A DNA stretch of 23,285 bases. Origin: a virus. Where the stretch lies: positions 1 through 23,285 of IMG/VR virus record IMGVR_UViG_3300032282_001040; one strand, 5' to 3'. The notes below the pieces were generated by a model that saw only the letters and a program-made list of their open reading frames with translations, was not told where the DNA came from and did not search any database. Below, piece by piece: positions 1 to 8,636 of the stretch; position 1 is the stretch's first letter; the number at the start of each line of letters is the position of its first letter. A program made the translations under genes and the position numbers.

Positions 1-87
1 GTATTCAAAACAGCAGCAAGTACGTACAGCATATTAGCAGCGAACAGCAACTTTGGATTGGCTCAAGGTCAACCAGGTCAAGGATAA
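1..87 (+). CDS. C-terminal end of a truncated virion/fibre-type gene
   Basis: Frame 1 is open from the left edge to a TAA at 85-87 and gives 28 residues ending in NFGLAQGQPGQG. The beginning lies outside the window, so the product cannot be named. The composition, with small residues, Ala/Asn/Ser and no charged clusters, matches the fibre-type genes that follow. An AGGA at 81-84 inside the last codons is the likely ribosome binding site of the next gene, which starts 6 bases after this stop. It is probably a structural or fibre protein of the same late operon. Confidence 0.6.
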   Translation, partial: VFKTAASTYSILAANSNFGLAQGQPGQG

Positions 88-93
88 TAGTAA

Positions 94-1443
94 ATGGCTA
101 TAGGTATAGATTTTCCAAGTAATCCAACAGCAAACCAAACTTATTCTTGGGGAAGTAGGACTTGGATTTTTAATGGATATGGTTGGAAACAAAAACAAAC
201 ATCGTCGAATGTAGAGATATCATCAATATTACTTACTGGTGATGGTGCAACTTCGACGTTTGATTTAGGTTTCTCTCCCATCTCAAACACTGCACTGATT
301 GTTACTGTTGGTGGTATTGTACAAAGTGAACTTGACTATAACATTAATGGTGTAAACAATACCATTTCGTTTGTTGAACCACCACCCACATCTGAGAATG
401 TTCGTGTTGTGGGTTATAAAACAATTACTCCATACTATCTTGATGTTGCTAACTCTATTGGTGCAATTGTTCAAGCATATAACGGTGTTGGTGATGGTGG
501 AACTCAAGTATTCAATCTTGGTTTTAATCCTTACGGTGCAAACTCTGTATTTGTAACAGTCGGTGGTATAGTACAACCAGATAATGCATATACGGTAAGT
601 AATGTTGCAAACACAATTACGTTTGGTACCGCACCACAGAATAATGAAAACATTCGTGTCGTTGGTTATAGTAAAATTAATCCATTCATCACATACTATG
701 CCAATCAGAATGTATCTGTGTCAGTGTATGAAACAACTGCAAATGGTAATACAGCAACGTTTCCATTAGGATTTAATCCACAAGCAAAAGAGTTTCTGAC
801 CGTAACGATTGATGGTATCGTACAACCACTTTCAGTCTATTCGGTAAACACAACTTCTAACACAATTACATTTGATGCTCCACCTTCCAATAATGAATTG
901 GTTCGTGTAGCGACATTCTATACCGCAGTTAATACAATTGCTATTCAATTAGCAGCAACGAACACCACAGTATCAACATTTGAAACAACAGCAAATGGAT
1001 TAGTCAGCACGTTTGCTCTTGGGTTTACACCTGTAAGTAATCAGGCATTGATTGTAGCAATTGATGGTGTTCTACAAGCACCAAGTTCTTATTTAATTAA
1101 TTCATCAGCAAATACAATCACGTTTGACTTTGCACCAGTAAACAACGAATATATTTCAGTTACTACAATCGGTGCCACAAATGTTTATGTGGTAAATGAT
1201 GGATCAATTACATATCAAAAACTAGGTTCTAGTGTTACGAATATTTTAAATTATTCAACCGACACTTCTAATGGCGCTTTTGCTGCGGCAAATGCTGCAA
1301 ATGCATATGTAATAGCGGTATCAAGTTCTCCTAATATCAGAACCAATTCCGCATACAATCATGCTAATGCATCATTCAATACAGCAAACTTAGCAGCAAC
1401 AACAGGAAAAGCAATTGCTATGTCAATTGTATTTGGAGGTTAA
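94..1443 (+). CDS. Tail-fibre-like protein with four tandem beta domains
   Basis: 449 aa, starting at an ATG 9 bases after AGGA. After a short N-terminal segment (GIDFPSNPTANQTYSWGSRT) come four copies of a domain at about residues 46-108, 129-192, 211-276 and 295-360, with a period near 83. Each copy follows the pattern TF-LGF-P...VTV-GIVQ...Y-V...NTITF--AP--NE-VRV. The C-terminal 80 residues are rich in Ala and Asn (AAANAANAY, AYNHANASFNTANLA), a composition often seen in fibres of aquatic T4-like phages. Domains of this type occur in phage tail fibres. I infer an elongated, beads-on-a-string virion fibre or fibre-attachment protein. The exact T4 counterpart is unknown, though the position corresponds to the gene 10-12/wac region. 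Confidence 0.7.
   Translation: MAIGIDFPSNPTANQTYSWGSRTWIFNGYGWKQKQTSSNVEISSILLTGDGATSTFDLGFSPISNTALIVTVGGIVQSELDYNINGVNNTISFVEPPPTSENVRVVGYKTITPYYLDVANSIGAIVQAYNGVGDGGTQVFNLGFNPYGANSVFVTVGGIVQPDNAYTVSNVANTITFGTAPQNNENIRVVGYSKINPFITYYANQNVSVSVYETTANGNTATFPLGFNPQAKEFLTVTIDGIVQPLSVYSVNTTSNTITFDAPPSNNELVRVATFYTAVNTIAIQLAATNTTVSTFETTANGLVSTFALGFTPVSNQALIVAIDGVLQAPSSYLINSSANTITFDFAPVNNEYISVTTIGATNVYVVNDGSITYQKLGSSVTNILNYSTDTSNGAFAAANAANAYVIAVSSSPNIRTNSAYNHANASFNTANLAATTGKAIAMSIVFGG
229..1173 (+). repeat. Four tandem coding repeats of a fibre beta domain
   Basis: Protein-level repeats within the 449-aa gene, at about 229-417, 478-669, 724-921 and 976-1173. Shared positions are the TF-LGF start, the V-V-GIVQ (or IDGV-Q) strand, the NTI-F strand and a final P--NE-(V/I)-V. 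Copies 3 and 4 are closest, both opening with ETTANG. DNA identity is only moderate, so the duplications are old or have diverged quickly. Confidence 0.75.
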
Positions 1444-1446
1444 CGA

Positions 1447-1887
1447 ATGACACAAGTCATTACTGGTAATCGAGTTGCCAATAACTCCATCACCTACGAC
1501 AATTTATCAGCAAACGTCAAGTCATTACTTGTACCTGTCGTATATGATTTAGATGATATGACCTACATGACAGATGGATTTACTACATCGTTTCCGTTGC
1601 AGTACAACACATCTACGATTACTGTACCAAGTCCTTGGAATTTAATGGTAACTGTTTCGGGCATCATGCAGAGAGCATTTGCCAACACAGATGGATACGA
1701 AGTTAATTGGCAGAGTTACGTCAAACCTGCTTCCAAAGGTTACACATTAGATAGTAGCGGCAACTTAGACTTTGCCGATGCACCACCCGCTGGAGCAGAC
1801 CTGAATATCCGAGTCGTTCCAGGAATACCGAATGCTAATACGAAGGTATATCCCTTCAAACCCACCGATATTATGATGGGTTACTAA
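1447..1887 (+). CDS. Short fibre-type structural protein, single beta domain
   Basis: 146 aa, with a strong GGAGGT at 1435-1440 before the ATG. The N-terminus MTQVITGNRVANNSITYDNL resembles the ITGN-(I/V)AN-(A/S)I repeats of the short fibre proteins at 5628, 8406 and 8637. The rest (about residues 40-135) is one copy of the beta domain found four times in the previous gene: DGFTTSFPL, LMVTVSGIMQ, then DFADAPPAG-LNIRVV. It therefore joins the two fibre building blocks of this region. It may be a companion subunit of the 449-aa fibre. The function is inferred from composition and context only. Confidence 0.65.
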   Translation: MTQVITGNRVANNSITYDNLSANVKSLLVPVVYDLDDMTYMTDGFTTSFPLQYNTSTITVPSPWNLMVTVSGIMQRAFANTDGYEVNWQSYVKPASKGYTLDSSGNLDFADAPPAGADLNIRVVPGIPNANTKVYPFKPTDIMMGY

Positions 1888-1890
1888 ATA
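1883..1890 (+). promoter_or_regulatory. Late-promoter-like box ACTAAATA
   Basis: ACTAAATA overlaps the stop codon of the 146-aa gene and lies 36 bases before the ATG of the 1016-aa gene, leaving room for a short leader and the GGAG ribosome site at 1918-1921. It resembles the T4 late -10 box TATAAATA. The same ACTAAATAG string precedes the sheath gene. No -35 element is expected for T4-type late promoters. Confidence 0.45.
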
Positions 1891-1926
1891 GTAAGTTAAT
1901 AAAAATACCACTCATTTGGAGTTAAA

Positions 1927-4900
1927 ATGGCCAGAAAAGCAATATTAGATACCTATTATACATTTACACCATCGACTAGAACGATAGTGATTCCACGTGC
2001 AGTTCTACGTGAACGTATCGTGTTGATTACGAATGTTACCACTAATCAGGTAATCTACAACTTCTCAGACCCCAATCTGAAATTAACATCTCATTCCATC
2101 ACCACTGACGGTAATACAGGTACAACGAGTACAACTCTTGTACTGAACTACAATACCGCAGCAATGTCAGCAACCGATAAGTTGCAGATTACAATTGATG
2201 AATTTGAAGAGACTTTCAAACCGTCTGAAATTCTGACTGATCCTGTAAACAAACTTCGCACATCAACTGGTCAAGCACTGATTGATACCGACTTTGAATA
2301 TGGTCAACAAGCAACCAAATGGGAAACTGTGACGATGATTAACAATCGTCCATTTGCTTATTACAATACTGCTTTACCACTTACACTAACTGATGTTCGT
2401 GCTAACGTAGGTTCACGCCAGATTCAGATCAACACATATCCATCTGTTCCTCCTACACAGGGTACTCCTGTTTATGTACAAGATACATCATGGATTGGTG
2501 CCGAAGGTATTTTTATTGTTGATCAAGTGGATTCTGGTTCAAATACATTTACCTATACTGCTGAGTTTCCATACATCAACGCATCAGGTTCAATCATTAA
2601 CTCTGGTGTAACTACTGCTTATCAAGGTTATATTTTTGCCAATGCTTCCATTCAAATGACATCGATAACATCAGCACAATCGTTAGTGACTGTTGTTACA
2701 AATCAACCACATGGTCTGTCATTAGGTAATGAGATTGCTCTGACAGGTACTTCAGCATCAACAAATGCTCCTAACGGTTCATTCTTTGTTTGCTCAATTC
2801 CTTCAACAAACGTATTCTCATTCTATACGTACAGTGGTTCAAATACAATTCCTACTGGTTCAATTACTGGTGGTTCATTGTTTGTTCGTCCACAAGGTCA
2901 AGCACTTCATCGTGCATATGATGGTGGTATTCAATTCGGTACTAACTCACAGAGTCCTAATCAACAAATCATTCGCCAGACACGCCGTTACTTCCGTTAT
3001 CAATCAGGTAAAGGTATTCAGATGTCTACTGGTACTCTGATGAAACCAACAATCAACATCGACCAAATTACATCGGTTGGTAATTTGATTACTGTTGTTA
3101 CTAAGAACTCACATGGTATTATTAATCCTAACGTAGCATTTACAATCACTGGTTGTAATGAAACTGCTTATAACGGTACATATAACGTTGCGGCAGTTCT
3201 TGATGCTTATCGTTTCCAATATTATTCAAACACAGTACCAACAGTTGCGACAGCAAGTGGTCAATACAATCTGTCAATTACTGGTTGGTATGGTGCTGTT
3301 AATCGTATTGGTATGTTTGATAATCAAAATGGATTGTTCTGGGAGTTTGATGGACAAACATTGTATGCAGTAAGACGTTCCTCAACTTATCAATTGTCTG
3401 GTCAAATTCAAGTTGCTTCAAACAGTTCGTATGTTGCTGGTCAAACATTTAACGGTGTATCAACTGTGTTTAGTAAACAATTGACTCCTGGCGACTATGT
3501 TGTCATTAAAGGTCAATCATATCGTGTAGATTCAATTCAGTCTGATAATCAGTTACAAATTTCTCCACAGTTCCGTCACGGTACTGGTTCTTCCATAATC
3601 AATACGATTATGAGTAAGACTGTTGAGACTCGTATTCCACAATCACAATTCAATATTGATAAATTGGATGGCACAGGTCCATCTGGTTACAATGTAGACT
3701 TGAGTAAGATGCAGATGTGGTATATTGATTACTCATGGTATGGTGCTGGTTTTGTTCGTTGGGGTATTCGTGGTACAGATGGTAATGTTATCTACTGCCA
3801 CAAAATGATCAACAACAACATGAACTATGAAGCATACATGCGTTCAGGTAACTTACCTGCACGTTATGAAGCAAGTACATTTACACCATATACTTACTTA
3901 ACAGCATCATTAGATTCAGCAAACACAATAGCATACTGTAACTCTGCTGCTGCATTCCCGAACACTGGTACTCTATGGGTTCGTAATGCTGCTAATACAG
4001 AATTCATCACATACACTGGTAAGACAGCAAATACATTTACTGGTCTTGTTCGTGGTCGTGCAGGTGCTAACTCTGTTATCTTCAATACGGTTGCTAACAG
4101 CATCACAATGACAGGCGCAGATACCACAGGTATTCAGATTGGTCAATTTGTATTTGGTAATAACATTCCTAACGGTGCGTATGTAACTAATATTATTCCT
4201 AATACATCTGTCAACATCAGTTATGCTGCAACCGCTTCTGGTGTGGCATTAGCATTGTTTGCGCCATTAGGTAATACAGCACAAACATTTATTTACTCAT
4301 CGACTGCACCAACACAGATTCAGTTGCATACTACACAGTTTGCTCCTGCTTTGAGTCATTGGGGTACTTCGGTAATTATGGATGGTCGTTACGATGACGA
4401 TAAATCATTCGTATTTACCACTGGTATGCAAACAGCGATGAATGTAACTTCAACGTTTACTCCTGCTGGTGCTGTACCTGGTATGGCACTTCAAAGTTTC
4501 CGTGTATCACCTTCAGTCGGTAACGGTATTCCTGGTAATGCTGTAGGTGCCCGTGAGATTATCAATCGTATGCAGATGGTTCTGCGTCAGATTGACTTGT
4601 TGTCTGGTGGTGTGTTCCTTATAAGAATTGTTTTGAATGGTACAGTTTCAAACACAACTCCAAACTGGGCATCAGTCGGTGGTTCAAGTTTAGCACAGTA
4701 TATTAATCACACACCTAACACTTCGGTGTCTGGTGGTGAAACAATTTTCTCAGCATTTACTAACGCATCTGGTGGTATAACAAACTTTACTACAACATCA
4801 TATGACTTGCCGTTGGTTCGTGACTTGGGTAACTCTATACTTGGTGGTGGTTCTCCAGTACCAAACACAGGTATCTATCCAGATGGACCAGATATGATTA

Positions 4901-4977
4901 CGATTGTTGCTCAGAACTTGAGTGGATTACCAACGCAAATCTTTAGTCGCCTCTCATGGACAGAAGCCCAGGCATAA
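1927..4977 (+). CDS. Large virion structural protein of aquatic T4-like type
   Basis: 1016 aa. GGAG at 1918-1921 supports the start. I recognise segments typical of a conserved structural protein of cyanophage-type T4-like viruses: RRYFRYQSGKGIQ (near residue 355), NGLFWEFDGQTLYAVRRSST, GPSGYNVDLSKMQMWYIDYSW (near 580-602) and YMRSGNLPARYE. Two copies of a domain with the pattern ITS---L-TVVT---HG occur at about 243-300 and 378-436. A further small beta module (GQIQVAS...GDYVVIKGQSYRVDSIQSD) occurs at about 491-555 and recurs in gp13. It sits in the T4 gene 10-12 region, so a baseplate or fibre role is plausible but unproven. No enzymatic motif was seen. Confidence 0.7.
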   Translation: MARKAILDTYYTFTPSTRTIVIPRAVLRERIVLITNVTTNQVIYNFSDPNLKLTSHSITTDGNTGTTSTTLVLNYNTAAMSATDKLQITIDEFEETFKPSEILTDPVNKLRTSTGQALIDTDFEYGQQATKWETVTMINNRPFAYYNTALPLTLTDVRANVGSRQIQINTYPSVPPTQGTPVYVQDTSWIGAEGIFIVDQVDSGSNTFTYTAEFPYINASGSIINSGVTTAYQGYIFANASIQMTSITSAQSLVTVVTNQPHGLSLGNEIALTGTSASTNAPNGSFFVCSIPSTNVFSFYTYSGSNTIPTGSITGGSLFVRPQGQALHRAYDGGIQFGTNSQSPNQQIIRQTRRYFRYQSGKGIQMSTGTLMKPTINIDQITSVGNLITVVTKNSHGIINPNVAFTITGCNETAYNGTYNVAAVLDAYRFQYYSNTVPTVATASGQYNLSITGWYGAVNRIGMFDNQNGLFWEFDGQTLYAVRRSSTYQLSGQIQVASNSSYVAGQTFNGVSTVFSKQLTPGDYVVIKGQSYRVDSIQSDNQLQISPQFRHGTGSSIINTIMSKTVETRIPQSQFNIDKLDGTGPSGYNVDLSKMQMWYIDYSWYGAGFVRWGIRGTDGNVIYCHKMINNNMNYEAYMRSGNLPARYEASTFTPYTYLTASLDSANTIAYCNSAAAFPNTGTLWVRNAANTEFITYTGKTANTFTGLVRGRAGANSVIFNTVANSITMTGADTTGIQIGQFVFGNNIPNGAYVTNIIPNTSVNISYAATASGVALALFAPLGNTAQTFIYSSTAPTQIQLHTTQFAPALSHWGTSVIMDGRYDDDKSFVFTTGMQTAMNVTSTFTPAGAVPGMALQSFRVSPSVGNGIPGNAVGAREIINRMQMVLRQIDLLSGGVFLIRIVLNGTVSNTTPNWASVGGSSLAQYINHTPNTSVSGGETIFSAFTNASGGITNFTTTSYDLPLVRDLGNSILGGGSPVPNTGIYPDGPDMITIVAQNLSGLPTQIFSRLSWTEAQA

Positions 4978-5628
4978 ATGCAAACAGTTGCTACTTTACC
5001 TGTACTGCAAACCGTCAGTGATGTTACACCACATTACCTCGGTTTGCAGCCGACAATTAGTGGAAGCACGACAGCACAGTATGTAAATCCTGGACTGTCG
5101 TTTAATCCTGCGTCCAATACATTAACGCTTGGCGTAAATCTAAATCTATTACCAGGTGCAATCAATACGGCTGCTCTTGGTGATTCATCGGTAACTGCTT
5201 CTAAGATTGGTTTAGTTACACGACTGATTGAAGGTGCTCAATTAATTACCGCAGCACCAACAACTACATTGAATGTAAATGTGTTAGATGCTACGGTGTA
5301 TTACATCACAGCAAATGCAGTAGCAAACATGACATTCAATCTAATTGGTAACACAACAACACCATTAGATAACTTAGTACAAGCAGGTCAAGCAATCACA
5401 ACCGTGTTTATCATAACGCAAGGTGCGGTTCAATATCCAGCAAACATAGCAATTGATGGCATCTATCGTTCAGCAAACACACGTTGGATGGGTAACTCCA
5501 GACCAGGTTATGTGTTAAGCACAGGACCATCAGCAAACAATCTTGATGTGTATTCATTTACTACCATCAAAACAACAGGTAATACATATACCATATTGGG
5601 TTCTAATACAGTATTTGGAGCAGGATAA
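4978..5628 (+). CDS. Tail-fibre protein with C-terminal aquatic-phage tip-type domain
   Basis: 216 aa. The ATG directly abuts the TAA of the previous gene, so translation is probably coupled. The N-terminal 75 residues include repeat-like NTAALGDSSVTASKI, akin to the ITG/ITS-KI repeats of the neighbouring short proteins. The remaining roughly 140 residues match a domain I know from many cyanophage fibre proteins: an AQLITAAPTTTLNVNVLD opening, a YYITANAVANMTFNL strand, and a C-terminal VYSFTTIKTTGNTYTILGS strand with a final F-AG. It is probably a beta-structured fibre domain. Receptor contact or trimerisation is inference. The gene overlaps the next by one base (TAATG). Confidence 0.6.
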   Translation: MQTVATLPVLQTVSDVTPHYLGLQPTISGSTTAQYVNPGLSFNPASNTLTLGVNLNLLPGAINTAALGDSSVTASKIGLVTRLIEGAQLITAAPTTTLNVNVLDATVYYITANAVANMTFNLIGNTTTPLDNLVQAGQAITTVFIITQGAVQYPANIAIDGIYRSANTRWMGNSRPGYVLSTGPSANNLDVYSFTTIKTTGNTYTILGSNTVFGAG

Positions 5629-5858
5629 TGCCAGAACAAAAAGTCGAATCGGGTAGGATAGCAACAGGTGCTATAACTGGTGATAAAATAGCAGTTGGTG
5701 CTATTAGTGGAAATCAAATTGCTTCTGGTGCTATCAGTGGAAATCAAATTGGCACTACTGCTGTTTCTGGAAACAACATTGCTAATGGTGCAATATCAAG
5801 TGCAAAGTTGGCAGAACCAAATGCATTCGAAGATTATTTTCTTTTAGGTAGTCTCTAA
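5628..5858 (+). CDS. Short decapeptide-repeat fibre protein A1
   Basis: 76 aa, coupled to both neighbours by TAATG overlaps, with GGAG and AGGA just upstream. Residues 9-60 are repeats of about 10 residues with the pattern GAI(T/S)G(N/D)(Q/K/N)IA, for example GAITGDKIAV and GAISGNQIAS. The C-terminus is AKLAEPNAFEDYFLLG plus SL. Such repeats are found in phage fibres and probably form an intertwined beta rod. The last 16 residues recur identically in the 116-aa protein at 8637. It precedes the 841-aa glycine-rich protein and may be its stalk or adaptor (inference). Confidence 0.6.
   Translation: MPEQKVESGRIATGAITGDKIAVGAISGNQIASGAISGNQIGTTAVSGNNIANGAISSAKLAEPNAFEDYFLLGSL
5802..5849 (+). repeat. 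48-bp conserved coding repeat, copy 1
   Basis: Encodes AKLAEPNAFEDYFLLG. It differs from the copy at 8928-8975 at 5 of 48 bases by direct comparison, and all five changes are synonymous third-position changes. Confidence 0.85.
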
Positions 5859-8383
5859 TGAGTCTGAAAAGATTCACAGTCAATAGATTTTCAACACAAC
5901 GATTCACTGTACCAGGATTTGGTACTGGAGGTTCTACTCCTGCACCTGCTGGACCAACATCATATTCTGTAACACAAGTATTTTTGGGTTCACAAACTTG
6001 GACACCGCCTTCTGGCGTGACATCAGTTGATTATCTTACTGTTGCGGGTGGTGGTGGTGCTGGCGGTGGTTATGGGGGAGGTGGTGGTGGTGCTGGTGGA
6101 TTTCAAACAGGCACAGGTATTATAGTAACTCCATCTACATCATATACTATAGCAATTGGTTCTGGCGGTGCTGGTGGTATTGCAGCAACACAGCCAGGAG
6201 GATTAGGAAGCAATGGAACGAATTCTGGTATATTTACTACAAGCACAGGCACACCTTTAATTAATTGGTCACTTGGCGGCGGCGGTGGTTCTGACGGTAA
6301 TGGAGGCACACCATCTTTAGGTGGTAGAAGTGGAGGTTCTGGTGGTGGTGGTTCGGGAACTCCTGCTGCTGGTAGTTCGGGTGGTGCTGGTACTCCTGGT
6401 CAAGGTAATAGTGGCGGTACTGGGAGACATGCATCAGGATTTTTTGTAAACGGTGGAGGTGGTGGTGGTGCTGGCGGTGTTGGTGCATCAATAGCAAACA
6501 CTGGAAACTGGCCTAATGGTGTATGGGGAAATGGTGGCATAGGTATAATATCTACCATCACTGGAACATCTCTTTACTATGCTGGCGGTGGAGGTGGCGG
6601 TGGCCACGCTCCTTCTTCAACCGCAGGTGCTGGAGGTTTAGGTGGTGGAGCGGGTGGTGGTGGTGATAATAATCGAGGTGAAGGTGCTAATGGTTCATCA
6701 AGCGGTTCATTAAATTACGATGGTGGAACTGCTATAAGTAATTTGGGTGGTGGTGGTGGTGGTGCTGGTGGTCCAGCAGGAAACCGTAATGGCGGTGCTG
6801 GTGGTTCGGGCATCATCATTCTCAAATGGACACAAAGTACATCAACGAATGGCATCTTTGTATTTTCTAATACAGGTCAATTTATTGTACCAGCAAATGT
6901 ATCACAAGTAGATTATCTTGTTGTTGCTGGAGGTGGCGGTGGTGCTGATACCGATGCTGGCGGCGGTGGTGCTGGTGGTTATCTTGCTGGAAGTGGATAT
7001 CCTGTAGGTTCAAATTCTGTGATCTCAGTTATTGTTGGAGCGGGTGGTGTTGGAGGTTCGACTAACTGGACAAGAGGTGGTAACGGATCAAACTCTATAT
7101 TTGGAACAATAGTTGCTAGGGGTGGTGGTAGTGGAGGTTCCGGTTCTTTAGCAACTGGTACCGATGCATATGGTGCATCTGGAGGTTCTGGTGGTGGAGC
7201 AGGTTCAACATGGTCTACTAATCGTTTCGGTTTAGGAACGCCAGGTCAAGGAAATAATGGCGGTAATGGTTCACCAGGAAATGGTGGTGGTGGTGGAGGT
7301 GGTGCTGGCGCTGTTGGTAACAATGGTGCGCCTGGAAATGGATATGGTGGTGTAGGATTGTTTTCATCAATTTCGGGATCGAATACTGCATACAGTGATG
7401 GTGGTGGCGCAGGACATAATCCTGGCGCAACTGTTGGTGGTACAGGTCGTGGTGGTATTGGTGGTAATCCAAATGGCAATGGTACTGCCGCTCAACAAAA
7501 TAGTGGTTCTGGTGGTGGAGGTGGAGGTGGAGGTAATGGGTTAGGTGGTGCTGGCGGTTCAGGTATCGTCATCGTTTCTATTCCTACGACACAACCAAGT
7601 GTAAACAGATATATCTACACAGCAACGGGTCAATGGACTGCGCCGCCAGGAGTAACTACGGTAGATTATGTTCTAGTTGCAGGTGGCGGAGGTGGCGGTT
7701 CACAAGTTGGTGGAGGTGGAGGTGCAGGCGGTTATCTATCAGGTACAAGTTTTCCAGTAACACCAGGCCAATCTTATACGGTCGTAATTGGTGCTGGTGC
7801 CGGTGCTGGTGGAAATGGACAAGTACCATCAATTACTCTTGGTCCAATAAGAGGTTCAAATTCAACGTTTTCAGGGCTTACTGCAATTGGTGGTGGAAGA
7901 GGTTCTAGTTATCAGCAAAATTCCGCACAACCTGGTGGTTCTGGCGGAGGTGGCGGTGGTTCACCAACAAATGGTGCATCAGGAACTCCCGGTCAAGGTA
8001 ATAGTGGCGGTACAGGTTTTGATGCTTCTTGGGGTGGCGGCGGTGGTGGTGGTGCTGGTGCAGCAGGAAGTGCCGCTACGCCTAGCATTGGTGGTGCAGG
8101 CGGTGCAGGTTTATCCACAACATTAACAGGTACGCTATTATATTTTGCTGGCGGAGGTGGTGGTTGTTCAGATGCGGGAAGTGCAGGAGGAGTTGGTGGA
8201 TTAGGTGGCGGTGGTAATGGCGGCAATGGCAATGGTCCTACTGCAAAATCTCCTCCAACTTCTGGTGGAGTTGCAACGGGTGGTGGTGGAGGTGGTAATC
8301 GTGATGCTGTTAATCCCGTGACAAATGGAACTGCTGATGGTGCTGCTGGTGGATCAGGCATACTGATACTTAAACATGTATAA
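5858..8383 (+). CDS. Glycine-rich tail adhesin/fibre protein A, three modules
   Basis: 841 aa, overlapping the previous stop (TAATG). The N-terminus (MSLKRFTVNRFSTQRFT-PG) is shared with its paralogue at 9326 and contains a short basic K/R-RFT repeat, probably the attachment end. Three glycine-rich modules follow at about 39-325, 333-573 and 583-841. Each opens with a strand like W-PP-GVTSVDYL-VAGGGG, holds a long Gly-rich middle, contains one invariant GTPGQGN (residues 178, 460, 709) and closes with GGSGIIILK-like residues. Gly-rich domains with this opening are widespread in phage fibres. Gly-rich packing is known in T-even gp38 adhesins. A receptor-binding role is inferred from that and from the neighbourhood. 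Codons are mixed GGT/GGC/GGA. Confidence 0.75.
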   Translation: MSLKRFTVNRFSTQRFTVPGFGTGGSTPAPAGPTSYSVTQVFLGSQTWTPPSGVTSVDYLTVAGGGGAGGGYGGGGGGAGGFQTGTGIIVTPSTSYTIAIGSGGAGGIAATQPGGLGSNGTNSGIFTTSTGTPLINWSLGGGGGSDGNGGTPSLGGRSGGSGGGGSGTPAAGSSGGAGTPGQGNSGGTGRHASGFFVNGGGGGGAGGVGASIANTGNWPNGVWGNGGIGIISTITGTSLYYAGGGGGGGHAPSSTAGAGGLGGGAGGGGDNNRGEGANGSSSGSLNYDGGTAISNLGGGGGGAGGPAGNRNGGAGGSGIIILKWTQSTSTNGIFVFSNTGQFIVPANVSQVDYLVVAGGGGGADTDAGGGGAGGYLAGSGYPVGSNSVISVIVGAGGVGGSTNWTRGGNGSNSIFGTIVARGGGSGGSGSLATGTDAYGASGGSGGGAGSTWSTNRFGLGTPGQGNNGGNGSPGNGGGGGGGAGAVGNNGAPGNGYGGVGLFSSISGSNTAYSDGGGAGHNPGATVGGTGRGGIGGNPNGNGTAAQQNSGSGGGGGGGGNGLGGAGGSGIVIVSIPTTQPSVNRYIYTATGQWTAPPGVTTVDYVLVAGGGGGGSQVGGGGGAGGYLSGTSFPVTPGQSYTVVIGAGAGAGGNGQVPSITLGPIRGSNSTFSGLTAIGGGRGSSYQQNSAQPGGSGGGGGGSPTNGASGTPGQGNSGGTGFDASWGGGGGGGAGAAGSAATPSIGGAGGAGLSTTLTGTLLYFAGGGGGCSDAGSAGGVGGLGGGGNGGNGNGPTAKSPPTSGGVATGGGGGGNRDAVNPVTNGTADGAAGGSGILILKHV

Positions 8384-8390
8384 AACAACA

Positions 8391-8398
8391 GATAAATA
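8391..8398 (+). promoter_or_regulatory. Late-promoter-like box GATAAATA very close to a start codon
   Basis: GATAAATA lies 7 bases before the ATG at 8406, in a 22-base gap after the glycine-rich gene. With T4-type spacing the transcript would begin at or just before the ATG, giving a nearly leaderless message. No Shine-Dalgarno sequence is visible here. The junction resembles the one before gp13 (11821). Confidence 0.4.
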
Positions 8399-8405
8399 AT
8401 CAATC

Positions 8406-8636
8406 ATGACTATAAGAGTAGGTAATAACCGTTTAGCAAACTCTGCAATCACAGGAAACAAGATTGCTGATAATGCCATTCGTGCAAACAATATTGTTGC
8501 AGGACAAATCAGTGGTAACTTGATTCCTAATTATGCTATCACAGGAAATCAAATTGCAAACGGTGCTATTACTGGAGTTCAGATTAGTTCACCACCAGAT
8601 ATTTTCGATGATATTCTTTTATTCGGCGGTATGTAA
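8406..8636 (+). CDS. Short decapeptide-repeat fibre protein A2/B1
   Basis: 76 aa made almost wholly of repeats of about 10 residues (NSAITGNKIADN, AIRANNIVAG, QISGNLIPNY, AITGNQIANG), ending in DIFDDILLFGGM. The end is a weaker parallel of the F-D-FLLG terminus of its neighbours. No good ribosome site is visible, and the start lies 7 bases after a TAAATA box. The next gene's ATG directly follows its stop. It probably forms a short fibre or collar segment with the adjacent repeat protein. No enzymatic feature is present. Confidence 0.55.
   Translation: MTIRVGNNRLANSAITGNKIADNAIRANNIVAGQISGNLIPNYAITGNQIANGAITGVQISSPPDIFDDILLFGGM

Noticed and set aside
229-1173. Possible CRISPR-like or satellite array
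   Set aside because: The repeats are protein-level domains of about 83 residues with diverged DNA and no spacers.
3894-4127. Minus-strand frame of 77 codons inside the 1016-aa gene
   Set aside because: Lies opposite a well-supported gene with recognisable motifs, with no independent support.
5628-5858. Possible diversity-generating retroelement template/variable repeat pair (5802 and 8928 repeats)
   Set aside because: No reverse transcriptase is present, and the differences are synonymous third-position changes, not adenine-directed coding changes.
7633-7908. Trp/Arg/Cys-rich plus-strand open frames inside the glycine-rich genes (also 10285-10482, 10960-11241)
   Set aside because: Out-of-frame shadows of GGT-rich DNA, with low-complexity composition inside a clear long gene.
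7993-8403. Long minus-strand open frames rich in proline across the glycine-rich genes (also 10687-11067, 9556-9762, 7246-7479)
   Set aside because: They are the antisense of GGN glycine codons (NCC proline). They have no ribosome sites and no gene context on the minus strand.
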